42,656 nucleotides of DNA from Campylobacterales bacterium (GTDB lineage: Bacteria; Campylobacterota; Campylobacteria; Campylobacterales; QNZT01): NCBI GenBank assembly GCA_027055005.1, contig JALUNR010000051.1, positions 1 through 42,656 on the forward strand, written 5' to 3'. The translations under genes and the position numbers were made by a program. Of this stretch, positions 1 to 7,230 are shown piece by piece. The notes beneath the pieces are model-generated. The model made no database searches. It was given only the letters and a program-made list of their open reading frames with translations, and had not been told where the DNA came from. Each line of letters opens with the position of its first letter. Positions within the stretch are counted from its first letter, which is position 1.

Positions 1-60
1 ATCTATCAAGTAAAAAAACCATCTGGTATATTTATATATAAAAGTACAGATAAAAAATAA
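1..60 (+). CDS. C-terminal end of an upstream gene, possibly nirF
   Basis: Frame 1 is open from the first base to a TAA at 58-60 and encodes the last 19 residues of a protein, including the short motif KPSGIF. It lies 15 bases before the cytochrome c gene in the same direction, so it is probably the preceding gene of the same operon. From memory, a PSGIF-like stretch occurs near the C-terminus of NirF, a heme d1 biosynthesis protein, which would fit the neighbours. Nineteen residues cannot prove this, and another gene of the nir cluster is possible. Confidence 0.5.
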   Translation: MYQVKKPSGIFIYKSTDKK

Positions 61-75
61 CTTTAAGGTTGTCTT

Positions 76-399
76 ATGAAAAAAATTGCAATATTTTTAA
101 CAATTAGTACTTTTGTATTTGCTGATGTTAATGGCAAAGATGTATTTGAAACTTACTGTTGGGGATGTCATCATCAAACCGCAGTAGCTTTTGGACCTCC
201 CTTTGAACAAATAGCATCAAAAAGAGATGCTAATCAAATAAGAGCTATGATAACAGACCCAAAAACTGTCTCAAAAGTTTTTGGATACAAAAGAAATGCT
301 ATGCCAGCTTTTAAACTAAAAGAGGATGAACTTCAAGCTATAACAAGATATATACTAAGTTATAAGCCAAAAGACACCAACCAAACAAAGGTAAAATAA
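76..399 (+). CDS. nirC: Periplasmic c-type cytochrome, NirC-like
   Basis: This is a 107-residue monoheme class I cytochrome c. A signal peptide covers about residues 1-16 (MKK, a hydrophobic run, then cleavage after VFA). The heme attachment motif CWGCH is at residues 28-32 and the likely axial Met is M76 in NAMPAF. Its stop overlaps the start of the nirJ-like gene (TAATG), which indicates translational coupling. In nirS clusters such a small cytochrome, NirC, is thought to donate electrons to cytochrome cd1 nitrite reductase or to help its maturation. The name comes from context; the sequence alone only shows a small monoheme cytochrome c. Confidence 0.72.
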   Translation: MKKIAIFLTISTFVFADVNGKDVFETYCWGCHHQTAVAFGPPFEQIASKRDANQIRAMITDPKTVSKVFGYKRNAMPAFKLKEDELQAITRYILSYKPKDTNQTKVK

Positions 400-1520
400 T
401 GTTCAGACTCTCAAATCTACTCTCATCAGTAGTAAATGATAAACCAGTAAGAGAGCTAAATGGAAGCATAGCTATCTGGAACTTTACAAACAGATGTAAC
501 CTAAACTGCCTTCACTGCTACTCAAAATCAGGACTCGATGCAACTGATACTTTAAGTTTTGAAAAGATAGTAGAAACTCTACCAAAACTAAAAAAGACTG
601 GAGTAAAGTTTCTAATCTTTAGTGGTGGAGAACCATTAACAAGAAAAGATATATATGATATAGCTGATGAGTGTAAAAAACTTGGAATCATAACCTATCT
701 ATCAACAAATGGACTCTATGTTGGAAAAAACAATGCCCAAAAAATCCTAGATACTTTCAACTATATAGGTATATCTATTGATGGTGATGAAGAGAGTCAT
801 GACTACTTTAGAGGATTAAAGGGAAGTTTTAAAGAATCCCTAAAAGCAGTAGAACTACTAAACAGTTTTCATCAAACAAAAGTAGGAATAAGATTTACTA
901 TCACAAAAGATACTATAAAGGATTTAGAGTTTATTTTTAAACTAGCTGAAGAAAAAATGATACCAAAAGTATATATTTCTCACTTAGTTTATAGTGGTAG
1001 AGGGCTTGATAATCTCAAAATGGATATAACAAAACAAGAGAGAAAAAAGGCTGTTAATTTCATCATTGATAAAGCATTTTACTACTTTGAGAACAATATA
1101 GATATAGAGATAGTAACTGGAAATATGGAGGTCGATGCAATACTATTTTTAGATAGATTTTCTCAAAAATATCCTCACCTAAAAGGTGAAATGACAAAAA
1201 GATTAAAAAAATGGGGTGGGAATAGTGCCGGGAGGAAACTCTTAAATATAAATCCAGAGGGTGATGTAAAACCAGACCCTTTTTTCCCACTTACTATTGG
1301 AAATATTTTAAAAGATAATTTCCTTGATATATGGCAAGACAAACCAAGTGAGCTTTTGCTAAGATTAAGAGAACATCCAAGAAAACTAAAAGGTATATGC
1401 CAAAATTGTGAATATTTGGATATTTGCAACGGTGGAAGTAGAAGCAGAGCAAATGCAATACATGAAGACCTTTGGGAGAGTGATCCTAGTTGTTATATAA
1501 AGGGAGAAAATAATGGGTAA
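399..1520 (+). CDS. nirJ: Radical SAM heme d1 biosynthesis protein NirJ
   Basis: This 373-residue radical SAM enzyme has the 4Fe-4S motif CxxxCxxC at C33, C37 and C40, followed by the SAM-binding GGEP (around residue 77). A C-terminal cluster C334, C337, C343 and C365 matches the SPASM/twitch-type auxiliary iron-sulfur region of NirJ and related enzymes. NirJ removes two propionate side chains from 12,18-didecarboxysiroheme on the way to heme d1, the cofactor of cytochrome cd1 nitrite reductase. It overlaps the cytochrome gene by one base and the methyltransferase gene by eight, so the three are one transcript. AhbC/AhbD-type heme enzymes are close relatives. The adjacent nirC-like gene and siroheme-branch methyltransferase favour NirJ. 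Confidence 0.82.
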   Translation: MFRLSNLLSSVVNDKPVRELNGSIAIWNFTNRCNLNCLHCYSKSGLDATDTLSFEKIVETLPKLKKTGVKFLIFSGGEPLTRKDIYDIADECKKLGIITYLSTNGLYVGKNNAQKILDTFNYIGISIDGDEESHDYFRGLKGSFKESLKAVELLNSFHQTKVGIRFTITKDTIKDLEFIFKLAEEKMIPKVYISHLVYSGRGLDNLKMDITKQERKKAVNFIIDKAFYYFENNIDIEIVTGNMEVDAILFLDRFSQKYPHLKGEMTKRLKKWGGNSAGRKLLNINPEGDVKPDPFFPLTIGNILKDNFLDIWQDKPSELLLRLREHPRKLKGICQNCEYLDICNGGSRSRANAIHEDLWESDPSCYIKGENNG

Positions 1521-2247
1521 AGTCTATCTAACAGGAGCAGGACCTGGAGATATAGAACTACTAACAGTAAAAGCTTTAAAAGTAGTACAAAAGGCTGATG
1601 TTATCATTTATGATAGATTAGCAAATCCTGAGATATTAAAAGAAGCAAAAGATGGATGTGAATTTGTTTTTGTAGGTAAAGAGGATTCTCACCATACCTT
1701 GCCTCAAGAAGAAATAAATGAAGTTATATATCAAAATGCCCTAAAATACGAAACAGTAGTAAGACTAAAGGGTGGAGATCCTTTTGTATTTGGGAGAGGT
1801 GGAGAAGAAGGCTTATATTTAAAAGAAAGAAATATAAGATTTGACTTTATTCCTGGTGTTACTTCAGCTATTGCTGTTCCAGAATATGCTGGTATCCCTG
1901 TAACTCATCGAGGCGTAACAGTATCATTTAGAGTAGTAACTGGACATGAAAATCCTAAAAAAGAAAAGTCACAAATCCCATGGGGAAACTATAAAAGTGA
2001 TGATACTATTATATTTTTGATGGGTCTTCATCGTCTAAAATTTATAACAAAAAAACTCATTGAGATTGGAAAACCAAAAGATTATCCAGTAGCTGTTATA
2101 AGTAAAGGCACTACAAAAGATGAAAAAACTGTTATAGGAACTCTAAGTGACATTTATGAAAAAGCAAAAGATTTGCCAACTCCTGCTCTTATAGTAGTGG
2201 GAGAAGTTGTAAAACTTCATGATAAACTAAGTTGGTGGGAAAAATAA
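1513..2247 (+). CDS. cobA: Uroporphyrinogen-III C-methyltransferase (NirE/CobA type)
   Basis: This 244-residue SAM-dependent methyltransferase converts uroporphyrinogen III to precorrin-2, the first step from tetrapyrroles to siroheme and heme d1. The N-terminus has the family GAGPGD loop (residues 8-13), then DRLAN. RLKGGDPFVFGRGGEE near the centre and the GVTSA stretch are also family signatures. The length is that of a stand-alone SUMT, without the CysG oxidase/ferrochelatase domain. It starts inside the last codons of nirJ. That position suggests it is dedicated to heme d1, in which case nirE is the better name. Sequence alone does not separate NirE from CobA. Confidence 0.88.
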   Translation: MGKVYLTGAGPGDIELLTVKALKVVQKADVIIYDRLANPEILKEAKDGCEFVFVGKEDSHHTLPQEEINEVIYQNALKYETVVRLKGGDPFVFGRGGEEGLYLKERNIRFDFIPGVTSAIAVPEYAGIPVTHRGVTVSFRVVTGHENPKKEKSQIPWGNYKSDDTIIFLMGLHRLKFITKKLIEIGKPKDYPVAVISKGTTKDEKTVIGTLSDIYEKAKDLPTPALIVVGEVVKLHDKLSWWEK

Positions 2248-2287
2248 GCAAATTTAGATATAATTATATAAAAGATAAGGAACAGTT

Positions 2288-2596
2288 ATGTTAAAGTTTG
2301 CCATATTTTTTTCTTTAGTTGTTTTCCTATGTGCTAAAGATACTAATAATACTAAAGTACTCATAAAAGATACTAATGTCACAAAAAAGACAACCTCTAA
2401 TCTTTCTAAAAATAAACTACTACAAAAACACTTAAAAGAACAAATGAAAAGAGAAGCCAAATATGCTAAAGAAAAAATGTTCTACAAGGGAAAAGATTAT
2501 AACTTAACTGAACATCAAGTAGATCCAAACTCACTTAAAAAGATAAAACCCATTGAACCTGAATACGATTTTGATATGGATCATGTTTATGATTGA
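2288..2596 (+). CDS. Unknown small exported charged protein
   Basis: I do not recognise this 102-residue protein. Residues 1-18 form a signal peptide (hydrophobic run ending FLCA, then KDTNNT), so it is probably periplasmic. The LC at the cleavage site is a poor lipobox. The mature part is rich in Lys, Thr and Asn, with a helical Lys/Glu segment around residues 45-65 and an acidic tail (DFDMDHVYD). A Shine-Dalgarno AAGGAA precedes the start. It follows the methyltransferase gene by 40 bases; a TATAAT at 2259-2264 could give it its own promoter. Its end overlaps the convergent minus-strand gene by ten bases. A role in nitrite respiration is only suggested by position. Confidence 0.65.
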   Translation: MLKFAIFFSLVVFLCAKDTNNTKVLIKDTNVTKKTTSNLSKNKLLQKHLKEQMKREAKYAKEKMFYKGKDYNLTEHQVDPNSLKKIKPIEPEYDFDMDHVYD

Positions 2597-3072
2597 TTTT
2601 TAGATTCCTTAAAAAGTTTTTTGAAATCATTTTTTTCCTCAAAAGTTTTAAAAGCACCTTCTGGTATAAAATAATGATTTGGATACTTAATTATCAAAAT
2701 TCCACTGCCTACATCTACTAAGTTTTCTATTTCATTCCATTTCCAAAACAGATTATCATGAAAGAATTTTATACCCTCACTATCCACAAGTAAAGATATA
2801 TCTTTTTCACCTTCAAGATTTTTTAAAAACCTTCTCTTAGCTATTATTTTTTTACCATAATACCAATAAAACAGCATGACAGTTGCAAAAATTAATACAG
2901 CTACTTTAGCTTTTAAAAGTGCACCAACTATACCATATTGCAAAATAGCAATAAAAAACCAACCTATATACTTTTTTGCACTATGATTAAATTCATATTT
3001 ATAAAGTTCATCAAAACTATTTTTTGCTACTTCTTTATCCCATACAAAATCTAATTTTAACTCTTTAGACAT
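2587..3072 (-). CDS. Membrane protein with YcxB-like C-terminal domain
   Basis: The protein is about 161 residues from the chosen start at 3072 (MSKELK). In-frame ATGs at 3081 and 3093 would lengthen it but overlap the upstream gene more. Two adjacent hydrophobic segments, about residues 37-75, form a membrane hairpin. The C-terminal part (FWKWNEIENL, then YFIPEGAF) matches the pattern I know for the YcxB-like domain (PF14317), whose function is unknown. The gene overlaps the end of the upstream membrane-protein gene by eight bases, so the two are coupled. They sit between the nir genes and the NO reductase without an obvious link to either. Confidence 0.65.
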   Translation of the reverse strand: MSKELKLDFVWDKEVAKNSFDELYKYEFNHSAKKYIGWFFIAILQYGIVGALLKAKVAVLIFATVMLFYWYYGKKIIAKRRFLKNLEGEKDISLLVDSEGIKFFHDNLFWKWNEIENLVDVGSGILIIKYPNHYFIPEGAFKTFEEKNDFKKLFKESKNQS

Positions 3073-3670
3073 GTTCTTCATTTTCCTCTTCATAAATATC
3101 TTCTCTACATATCACTTTTTCTCTCTCCAAGTCATCTAAAAGAATTTTAGTTTCATCATATAACTTATAGAAAATTTTTGAGTTTTTATTGAAAAGTTTT
3201 TTTTGTTTTTTTGCATATAACCAAGCAAATAAAATAGAACTTGCAAAAACAGCATATATCCATAATTGCCACTCTTTTAAATCCAATAAAACTATAAAAT
3301 ACTGTACAGAAAAAAGTACAAAAAACTCTATTGAAAAGATTATTACTAAAACTGAACTATGTTCAAAATCTAGTGTATATTTTTCTATATCTTTCATCTT
3401 TGCAAGATTGTTATTTATTTTTTCTACTTTTTTATGATAAGCATCATTTATCAAAGATTTATCTATTTTATCTATATGAATATTACTTAAATTATACTCA
3501 ACATTTAACTGCTTATACTCTTCTAAAATCTCTGGATTATCTTTCATAATTTTAAGTATTTCTTCAACACTTAACCTATTTTTACCAGCTAATTTTTCAG
3601 CATCCTGGAGGATTAAATTATAAAGACCCACCTCTTTAATCTCTCTTGCAACTCTTTTTAGATTTGTCAA
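3065..3670 (-). CDS. Unknown two-TM protein with helical N-terminal region
   Basis: This is a 201-residue protein of unknown function. Residues 1-100 are charged and predominantly helical. Two membrane segments lie at about 106-128 and 135-153, followed by a basic stretch (KKQKK) and a charged C-terminal helix. The start is a TTG at 3670 with AGGAAG five bases upstream on the minus strand. It overlaps the YcxB-like gene, and the two probably form a small membrane complex. The layout of long soluble helices around a two-TM hairpin recalls SLATT-type membrane proteins, but I see no diagnostic motif and do not claim that family. Confidence 0.6.
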   Translation of the reverse strand: MTNLKRVAREIKEVGLYNLILQDAEKLAGKNRLSVEEILKIMKDNPEILEEYKQLNVEYNLSNIHIDKIDKSLINDAYHKKVEKINNNLAKMKDIEKYTLDFEHSSVLVIIFSIEFFVLFSVQYFIVLLDLKEWQLWIYAVFASSILFAWLYAKKQKKLFNKNSKIFYKLYDETKILLDDLEREKVICREDIYEEENEEHV

Positions 3671-3695
3671 TATTACTTCCTGATTTTTTATAATA

Positions 3696-3729
3696 CTAAG
3701 ATTACACCTTCAAAGAGATGTAACCTTAG
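3696..3729 (-). terminator. Hairpin terminator after the gNOR-type operon
   Basis: An 11-bp inverted repeat with one mismatch (CTAAGATTACA / TGTAACCTTAG) and a 12-base loop lies 11 bases beyond the stop of the subunit I gene. On the minus strand it is followed by an AT-rich tract. It probably ends the reductase transcript before the unrelated membrane-protein pair. Confidence 0.55.
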
Positions 3730-3740
3730 ATTTAGTAGTT

Positions 3741-5414
3741 TTATGCTTTGTGATTTTCAGCTATAGTTTCTGGTTCTATACCATAACTTGCTGTTTTATC
3801 TTCTGCAGGTAAAAATATACCTATAAGACCTTTAATTCCTACTGACATTACTATATTGTATAAAAATATAAACCAAGCTATAAGTACCATACTTCCACAA
3901 ATAGCAGCATATATCATAAGTGGATTAAATTCACCATGAATATATAAGTGTCTTCTAAGCATTCCATCAAGTCCTGCCATACCACCAAATGCACCCATTC
4001 CAATACCACCTATTAGATATAACCAAAAGTGAGCATTTGAAAGTTTTTTAGAATACATCTCAGTATTATTTGTAACAATTGGCCATAGTACATATACAGC
4101 ACTATAAAGTGTCATATAAAGTCCAACTATTAAAGCTATATGAACATGCGCCATAATAATCCATTGAGTATTATGTAAAACTCTATTCATACCCATATCT
4201 GCTTGAATAATAGCAGCTGGAACTGCTAAACCAAACCCAACAAGTCCACCAAGAAGGTATTTTAACTCCATAGTCATTTTAAGTGGTCTAGCTTTCCATA
4301 GAGTAACTAAAGTGATAAATAGTGCAAGTCCTTGAGTTAGAAGCTCAAATGCTGTAACCATCTCTCCACTTATTAGTTTCATCATCTCAGGTTGTCCTTG
4401 ATCAGCTAAAAGGTGATGAGACCAAACCATCCAAGAAACTAAAAGTTCAAGCATTAAGGCAGCTCTTGCAACATTTTCCATAAATAGTTTTTGACCTGTT
4501 ATCAAAGTAGCTAACAAATACCAAGAACCAGCAACATATATAAGAACAAGACCGTCAGCAACTAGATCAAGTCCCCACCAAAAGTAGTTTTTATATAAAA
4601 GAGAATCAATAACTGTTACATCAAGAGCATGTCCACTAGCATCAAAAACTAAATACACAAGTACTAAAACACCTGCACTTAAAATAACTATCGCATCCAA
4701 GAAAGTATCAACTGTACCTCTAAAAATAGCAACAACAGGAAGAGAAAGTGCTGGTTCTTTTGTATAAGGCGGCTTACCTGCAAGTTTATGTAAAAGATTT
4801 AACATACCATCTATACCAAAACCACTTATCAAAAGCTCTTTTGTGGTTTTATTTTTATGAACACCAACTCTTTGAAATATAGTCGCATAAATATTATATA
4901 TAAAGCCAAGTGTTCCAAGCATAATCAAAGCAACACCTATTATAAATACAATACCACCAACAACACTAAACTGTTTAGTATCAGCAGGAAGTGGCCAATA
5001 TAAAGTATATAATGGAGCATATTGCCATACAAAAGCTGCTATCCAAGCCATAGCAGTACCTACTGTTATAAGTATCCAAACTATATTTGCCAACTTTACA
5101 CTATAAAGAGGTTTTTTAGTCAAAAATGGAACTAAAAACATAAAAGCACCAAAAACCAACTGATATGTAGAACCAAAAATACCTACTATTGGGTGAACAG
5201 TCATAATAGAAAAATAATGTTTAGGATGATTAAACATCTCTGGTAGAGGATTAACTGGACCAGTTTGCACCATTTTCATTATCATACCTTCAATAGCAAC
5301 TAATCCAAAAAATAAAAAACTCATTACAACTGCACGCAGTGTTACTTTTTGCAATGCATTTAAGCTTTTATGATCAAAATTTGTACCATTTATTAGATTT
5401 TTTGTAAAACTCAT
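3741..5414 (-). CDS. Heme-copper NO reductase-like subunit I (gNOR type)
   Basis: This 557-residue polytopic protein has the heme-copper oxidase subunit I fold. H74 (helix II) and H425 (helix X) are the expected low-spin heme ligands, H423 is the proximal ligand of the high-spin heme, and H333-H334 is the helix VII His pair. In helix VI, where NorB has HLWVE and oxidases have HPEVY, this protein reads DLVAD. Aspartates D283 and D287 thus replace the metal-ligating His and the Glu. No Tyr cross-link motif is seen, which argues against an O2 reductase. I recall a gNOR family with an Asp ligand in Campylobacterota and assign it there; NO reduction is inferred. It is coupled (ATGA overlap) to the cupredoxin subunit and driven by an FNR-type promoter. 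Confidence 0.8.
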   Translation of the reverse strand: MSFTKNLINGTNFDHKSLNALQKVTLRAVVMSFLFFGLVAIEGMIMKMVQTGPVNPLPEMFNHPKHYFSIMTVHPIVGIFGSTYQLVFGAFMFLVPFLTKKPLYSVKLANIVWILITVGTAMAWIAAFVWQYAPLYTLYWPLPADTKQFSVVGGIVFIIGVALIMLGTLGFIYNIYATIFQRVGVHKNKTTKELLISGFGIDGMLNLLHKLAGKPPYTKEPALSLPVVAIFRGTVDTFLDAIVILSAGVLVLVYLVFDASGHALDVTVIDSLLYKNYFWWGLDLVADGLVLIYVAGSWYLLATLITGQKLFMENVARAALMLELLVSWMVWSHHLLADQGQPEMMKLISGEMVTAFELLTQGLALFITLVTLWKARPLKMTMELKYLLGGLVGFGLAVPAAIIQADMGMNRVLHNTQWIIMAHVHIALIVGLYMTLYSAVYVLWPIVTNNTEMYSKKLSNAHFWLYLIGGIGMGAFGGMAGLDGMLRRHLYIHGEFNPLMIYAAICGSMVLIAWFIFLYNIVMSVGIKGLIGIFLPAEDKTASYGIEPETIAENHKA

Positions 5415-6025
5415 TTATTACCTCCATCTTTACATCCAACTACTTCAACGAAATCTTTAACTTGCATTAAATCTTTTCCATCCTCACTATATTGAGCTGG
5501 TCCAGAATACTCAGTAGATGTCATATCAAAAACTCCATTATGATTAAATGTCCATAACATTACATTTTTATCCAAAATACTAGTAACATCAGTACCAGGA
5601 TTTACTTGCATTTGAGTTACAAGCGAACCATCTTTTCTAAATAAACCAAATCCATAAACTAAATCTTCACTTCTAATATCAAACTTGATTGTTTGACCAC
5701 ATTGGATAGTGATTTTTTTAGGAATTCCTACCCATTTATGATCTTTAATCTTAAAGCTATATGAAGCATCAGGTTTAATATGATCTCTTGAAATATCTTG
5801 AGATACCCAAGGTATACTATTATATGTAAATATATGATGTCCTACACCACCTGCAACTAAAAATGCAATATAACCATAAAATGGTATTCGCACAACTGAC
5901 TTAACCTTTTCTTTTCTTGTTAAGTTATAACCAAACCATGCAACAATAGATATAATCATCACTGCATAGATGGTATAAGCAACTTCGTGAAAAGCCAACA
6001 ACTCAATAGAGCTCTTAAATGTCAT
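5411..6025 (-). CDS. Cupredoxin-fold subunit II without CuA ligands (gNOR type)
   Basis: This 204-residue subunit II partners the heme-copper subunit I. Two N-terminal membrane helices (about 14-34 and 47-66) anchor a periplasmic cupredoxin domain (about 85-196). In CuA proteins the copper loop reads C-x-E-x-C-x3-H-x2-M. Here the aligned residues are S170, E172, S174, Q178 and E181, and the first His of the domain is Y124. None of the copper-binding side chains remains, so the domain cannot hold CuA. Electrons must reach subunit I another way, perhaps directly from quinol or from a cytochrome. Start at 6025 with AAGGAG nine bases upstream. The stop overlaps the subunit I start by four bases. 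Confidence 0.8.
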   Translation of the reverse strand: MTFKSSIELLAFHEVAYTIYAVMIISIVAWFGYNLTRKEKVKSVVRIPFYGYIAFLVAGGVGHHIFTYNSIPWVSQDISRDHIKPDASYSFKIKDHKWVGIPKKITIQCGQTIKFDIRSEDLVYGFGLFRKDGSLVTQMQVNPGTDVTSILDKNVMLWTFNHNGVFDMTSTEYSGPAQYSEDGKDLMQVKDFVEVVGCKDGGNK

Positions 6026-6056
6026 CTTTTTCTCCTTATAATTAAAATAACTATGT

Positions 6057-6098
6057 ATTATAAGATAAAAAATAATTTTTTTACTTGATTTATATCAA
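6057..6098 (-). promoter_or_regulatory. FNR/DNR-type promoter of the gNOR-type operon
   Basis: A perfect palindrome TTGAT-TTAT-ATCAA lies at 6085-6098. On the minus strand a consensus -10 TATAAT occupies 6062-6057. The predicted start is near 6050, which puts the palindrome centre at -41.5, the standard position for FNR-family activation at class II promoters. AAGGAG follows before the subunit II start. The regulator gene itself is not in this window. Confidence 0.82.
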
Positions 6099-6153
6099 CA
6101 AGAAATAGTTTTAGTGTTTATTTTTTAGACATTAAAACATCAAGCATTTTCTA

Positions 6154-6339
6154 TTAAAAAAATTTTAAAAAGATACCTATAAATAAAGACAACAATACTG
6201 TTATAGCTAAAACAATGCTATTATATATTTTTGAAGAAAAATTAAAGTTTTCAAACAATAATTCTGTAATTTTTATAGCAGGAAATATCATAAAAAATAA
6301 CATAACAACAGCAAATACAAGTGTTAAAACTATATTCAT
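6154..6339 (-). CDS. Unknown small two-TM membrane protein
   Basis: This 61-residue, almost entirely hydrophobic protein has two membrane segments, about 4-26 and 38-60, joined by a short loop with NFNFSSK. No family is recognised. Its ATG overlaps the TAA of the upstream gene by one base (TAATG), which suggests coupling. It lies directly upstream of the gNOR-type promoter in the same direction, so it may be an accessory protein of that enzyme. That is inference from position only. Confidence 0.6.
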   Translation of the reverse strand: MNIVLTLVFAVVMLFFMIFPAIKITELLFENFNFSSKIYNSIVLAITVLLSLFIGIFLKFF

Positions 6340-6710
6340 TATTTTATGCCATAATAATTTTTTAAAAAATTCAATTCTTTATCATCTTTTATTTTTATAC
6401 TTTGAAAAACTTTATTACCATCAAATATAATTAATTTTTTATTAGCAATTTTTAAATGAGCTTTGCCCCATTTTTTTTGTAATCTATCCATATCATGAAA
6501 AACTTCCATATTTGATGGTTTTTCTTTAAAATTTTTATCATTTTTACTTTTTATGACAAGTCCACCTAAACTTTTTTCAAAATAATATGGAGAATATTTT
6601 TTTATTTTTAAATATATTTTATTTTTATTCTCACCTTTAGAATTTATAAAAGCGCTATAAGATATGAGAAAAAAAGCAACTATTAAGGCAAAAGGCAAAT
6701 ACTTATTCAT
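6339..6710 (-). CDS. Unknown membrane-anchored protein in the NO regulon
   Basis: This is a 123-residue protein of unknown function. An N-terminal hydrophobic segment (about 5-20) is an uncleaved anchor or a signal peptide, followed by a basic periplasmic domain. The domain has a WGKAHLKIANKKLIIFDG stretch that looks like beta strands. A Shine-Dalgarno AAGGAA precedes the start. The divergent promoter region upstream holds a perfect FNR-type palindrome shared with the plus-strand gene at 6825, so it is expected to be induced with the NO reductases. It is coupled to the 61-residue membrane protein that follows. Confidence 0.62.
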   Translation of the reverse strand: MNKYLPFALIVAFFLISYSAFINSKGENKNKIYLKIKKYSPYYFEKSLGGLVIKSKNDKNFKEKPSNMEVFHDMDRLQKKWGKAHLKIANKKLIIFDGNKVFQSIKIKDDKELNFLKNYYGIK

Positions 6711-6737
6711 TTTAATTCCTTATATTAATCTTTCTTT

Positions 6738-6807
6738 AGGATATAAAAATTTTATAAAAATAACATTGATAAATATCAACCAATTAATAAAAAAGATTTG
6801 TTAGCAT
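6738..6807. promoter_or_regulatory. Divergent promoter region with one FNR-type palindrome
   Basis: The palindrome TTGAT-AAAT-ATCAA is at 6766-6779. To the right, an extended -10 (TGTTAGCAT, hexamer 6802-6807) puts the centre at -41.5 for the gene at 6825. To the left, TATCCT on the minus strand (6743-6738) puts the same centre at -41.5 for the gene starting at 6710. The rightward -10 is imperfect and the leftward one weaker, so activation by the bound regulator would matter for both. Confidence 0.7.
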
Positions 6808-6824
6808 AACAAAAAGGAGATAGG

Positions 6825-7190
6825 ATGAAAGAATTTTTTATTTTAGAAGGTGCATATTTAATATTGGCTTTTTTGATACTTTTAGTAACACTATTTGTTA
6901 CAACAAGACCTTTTATGAGCAAAAAAGCCCCCAAAAAAGGACTTATATCTGTTGGGTTAGTATTGGCTTTTTTCATCTTTTTACACTTTTACTTGACAAC
7001 AAACAGAATAAATAGCGTAAAAAAAGCTTTTTTAAATGGAGAAAAAATTATTTGTGAAAGCAGAGCTAATACTAAAGCTGCACAATCAATAATAATAAAA
7101 AAAGATTTTGGATGGTCAATAAAAGGTGATTATTTTATATCTCCAAACTATATTAGAGACTTTCATATAGCTAGATGTATAATATATTAA
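6825..7190 (+). CDS. Unknown membrane protein in the NO regulon
   Basis: This 121-residue protein of unknown function has two membrane segments (about 8-27 and 40-59). A C-terminal soluble domain of about 60 residues contains one Cys in KIICESR, the stretch FGWSIKGDYF and a second Cys near the end (HIARCIIY). AAGGAGATAGG gives a strong ribosome-binding site. The gene is expressed from the divergent FNR-type promoter region. The two cysteines in the soluble domain could bind a metal or form a disulfide, but nothing in the sequence proves it. Confidence 0.65.
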   Translation: MKEFFILEGAYLILAFLILLVTLFVTTRPFMSKKAPKKGLISVGLVLAFFIFLHFYLTTNRINSVKKAFLNGEKIICESRANTKAAQSIIIKKDFGWSIKGDYFISPNYIRDFHIARCIIY

Positions 7191-7230
7191 AATTACTTAT
7201 ACTTATTATCATAATAACTTATAAGTAAAA

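Noticed and set aside
2288-2330. Lipoprotein signal in the 102-residue protein
   Set aside because: The residue before Cys is Leu, which does not fit a lipobox; ordinary cleavage after CA is more likely.
3741-6025. Cytochrome c oxidase (aa3 or cbb3 type)
   Set aside because: Helix VI lacks the metal-binding His and the oxidase Tyr, subunit II lacks CuA, and there are no CcoO/CcoP-like genes; promoter and neighbours point to NO.
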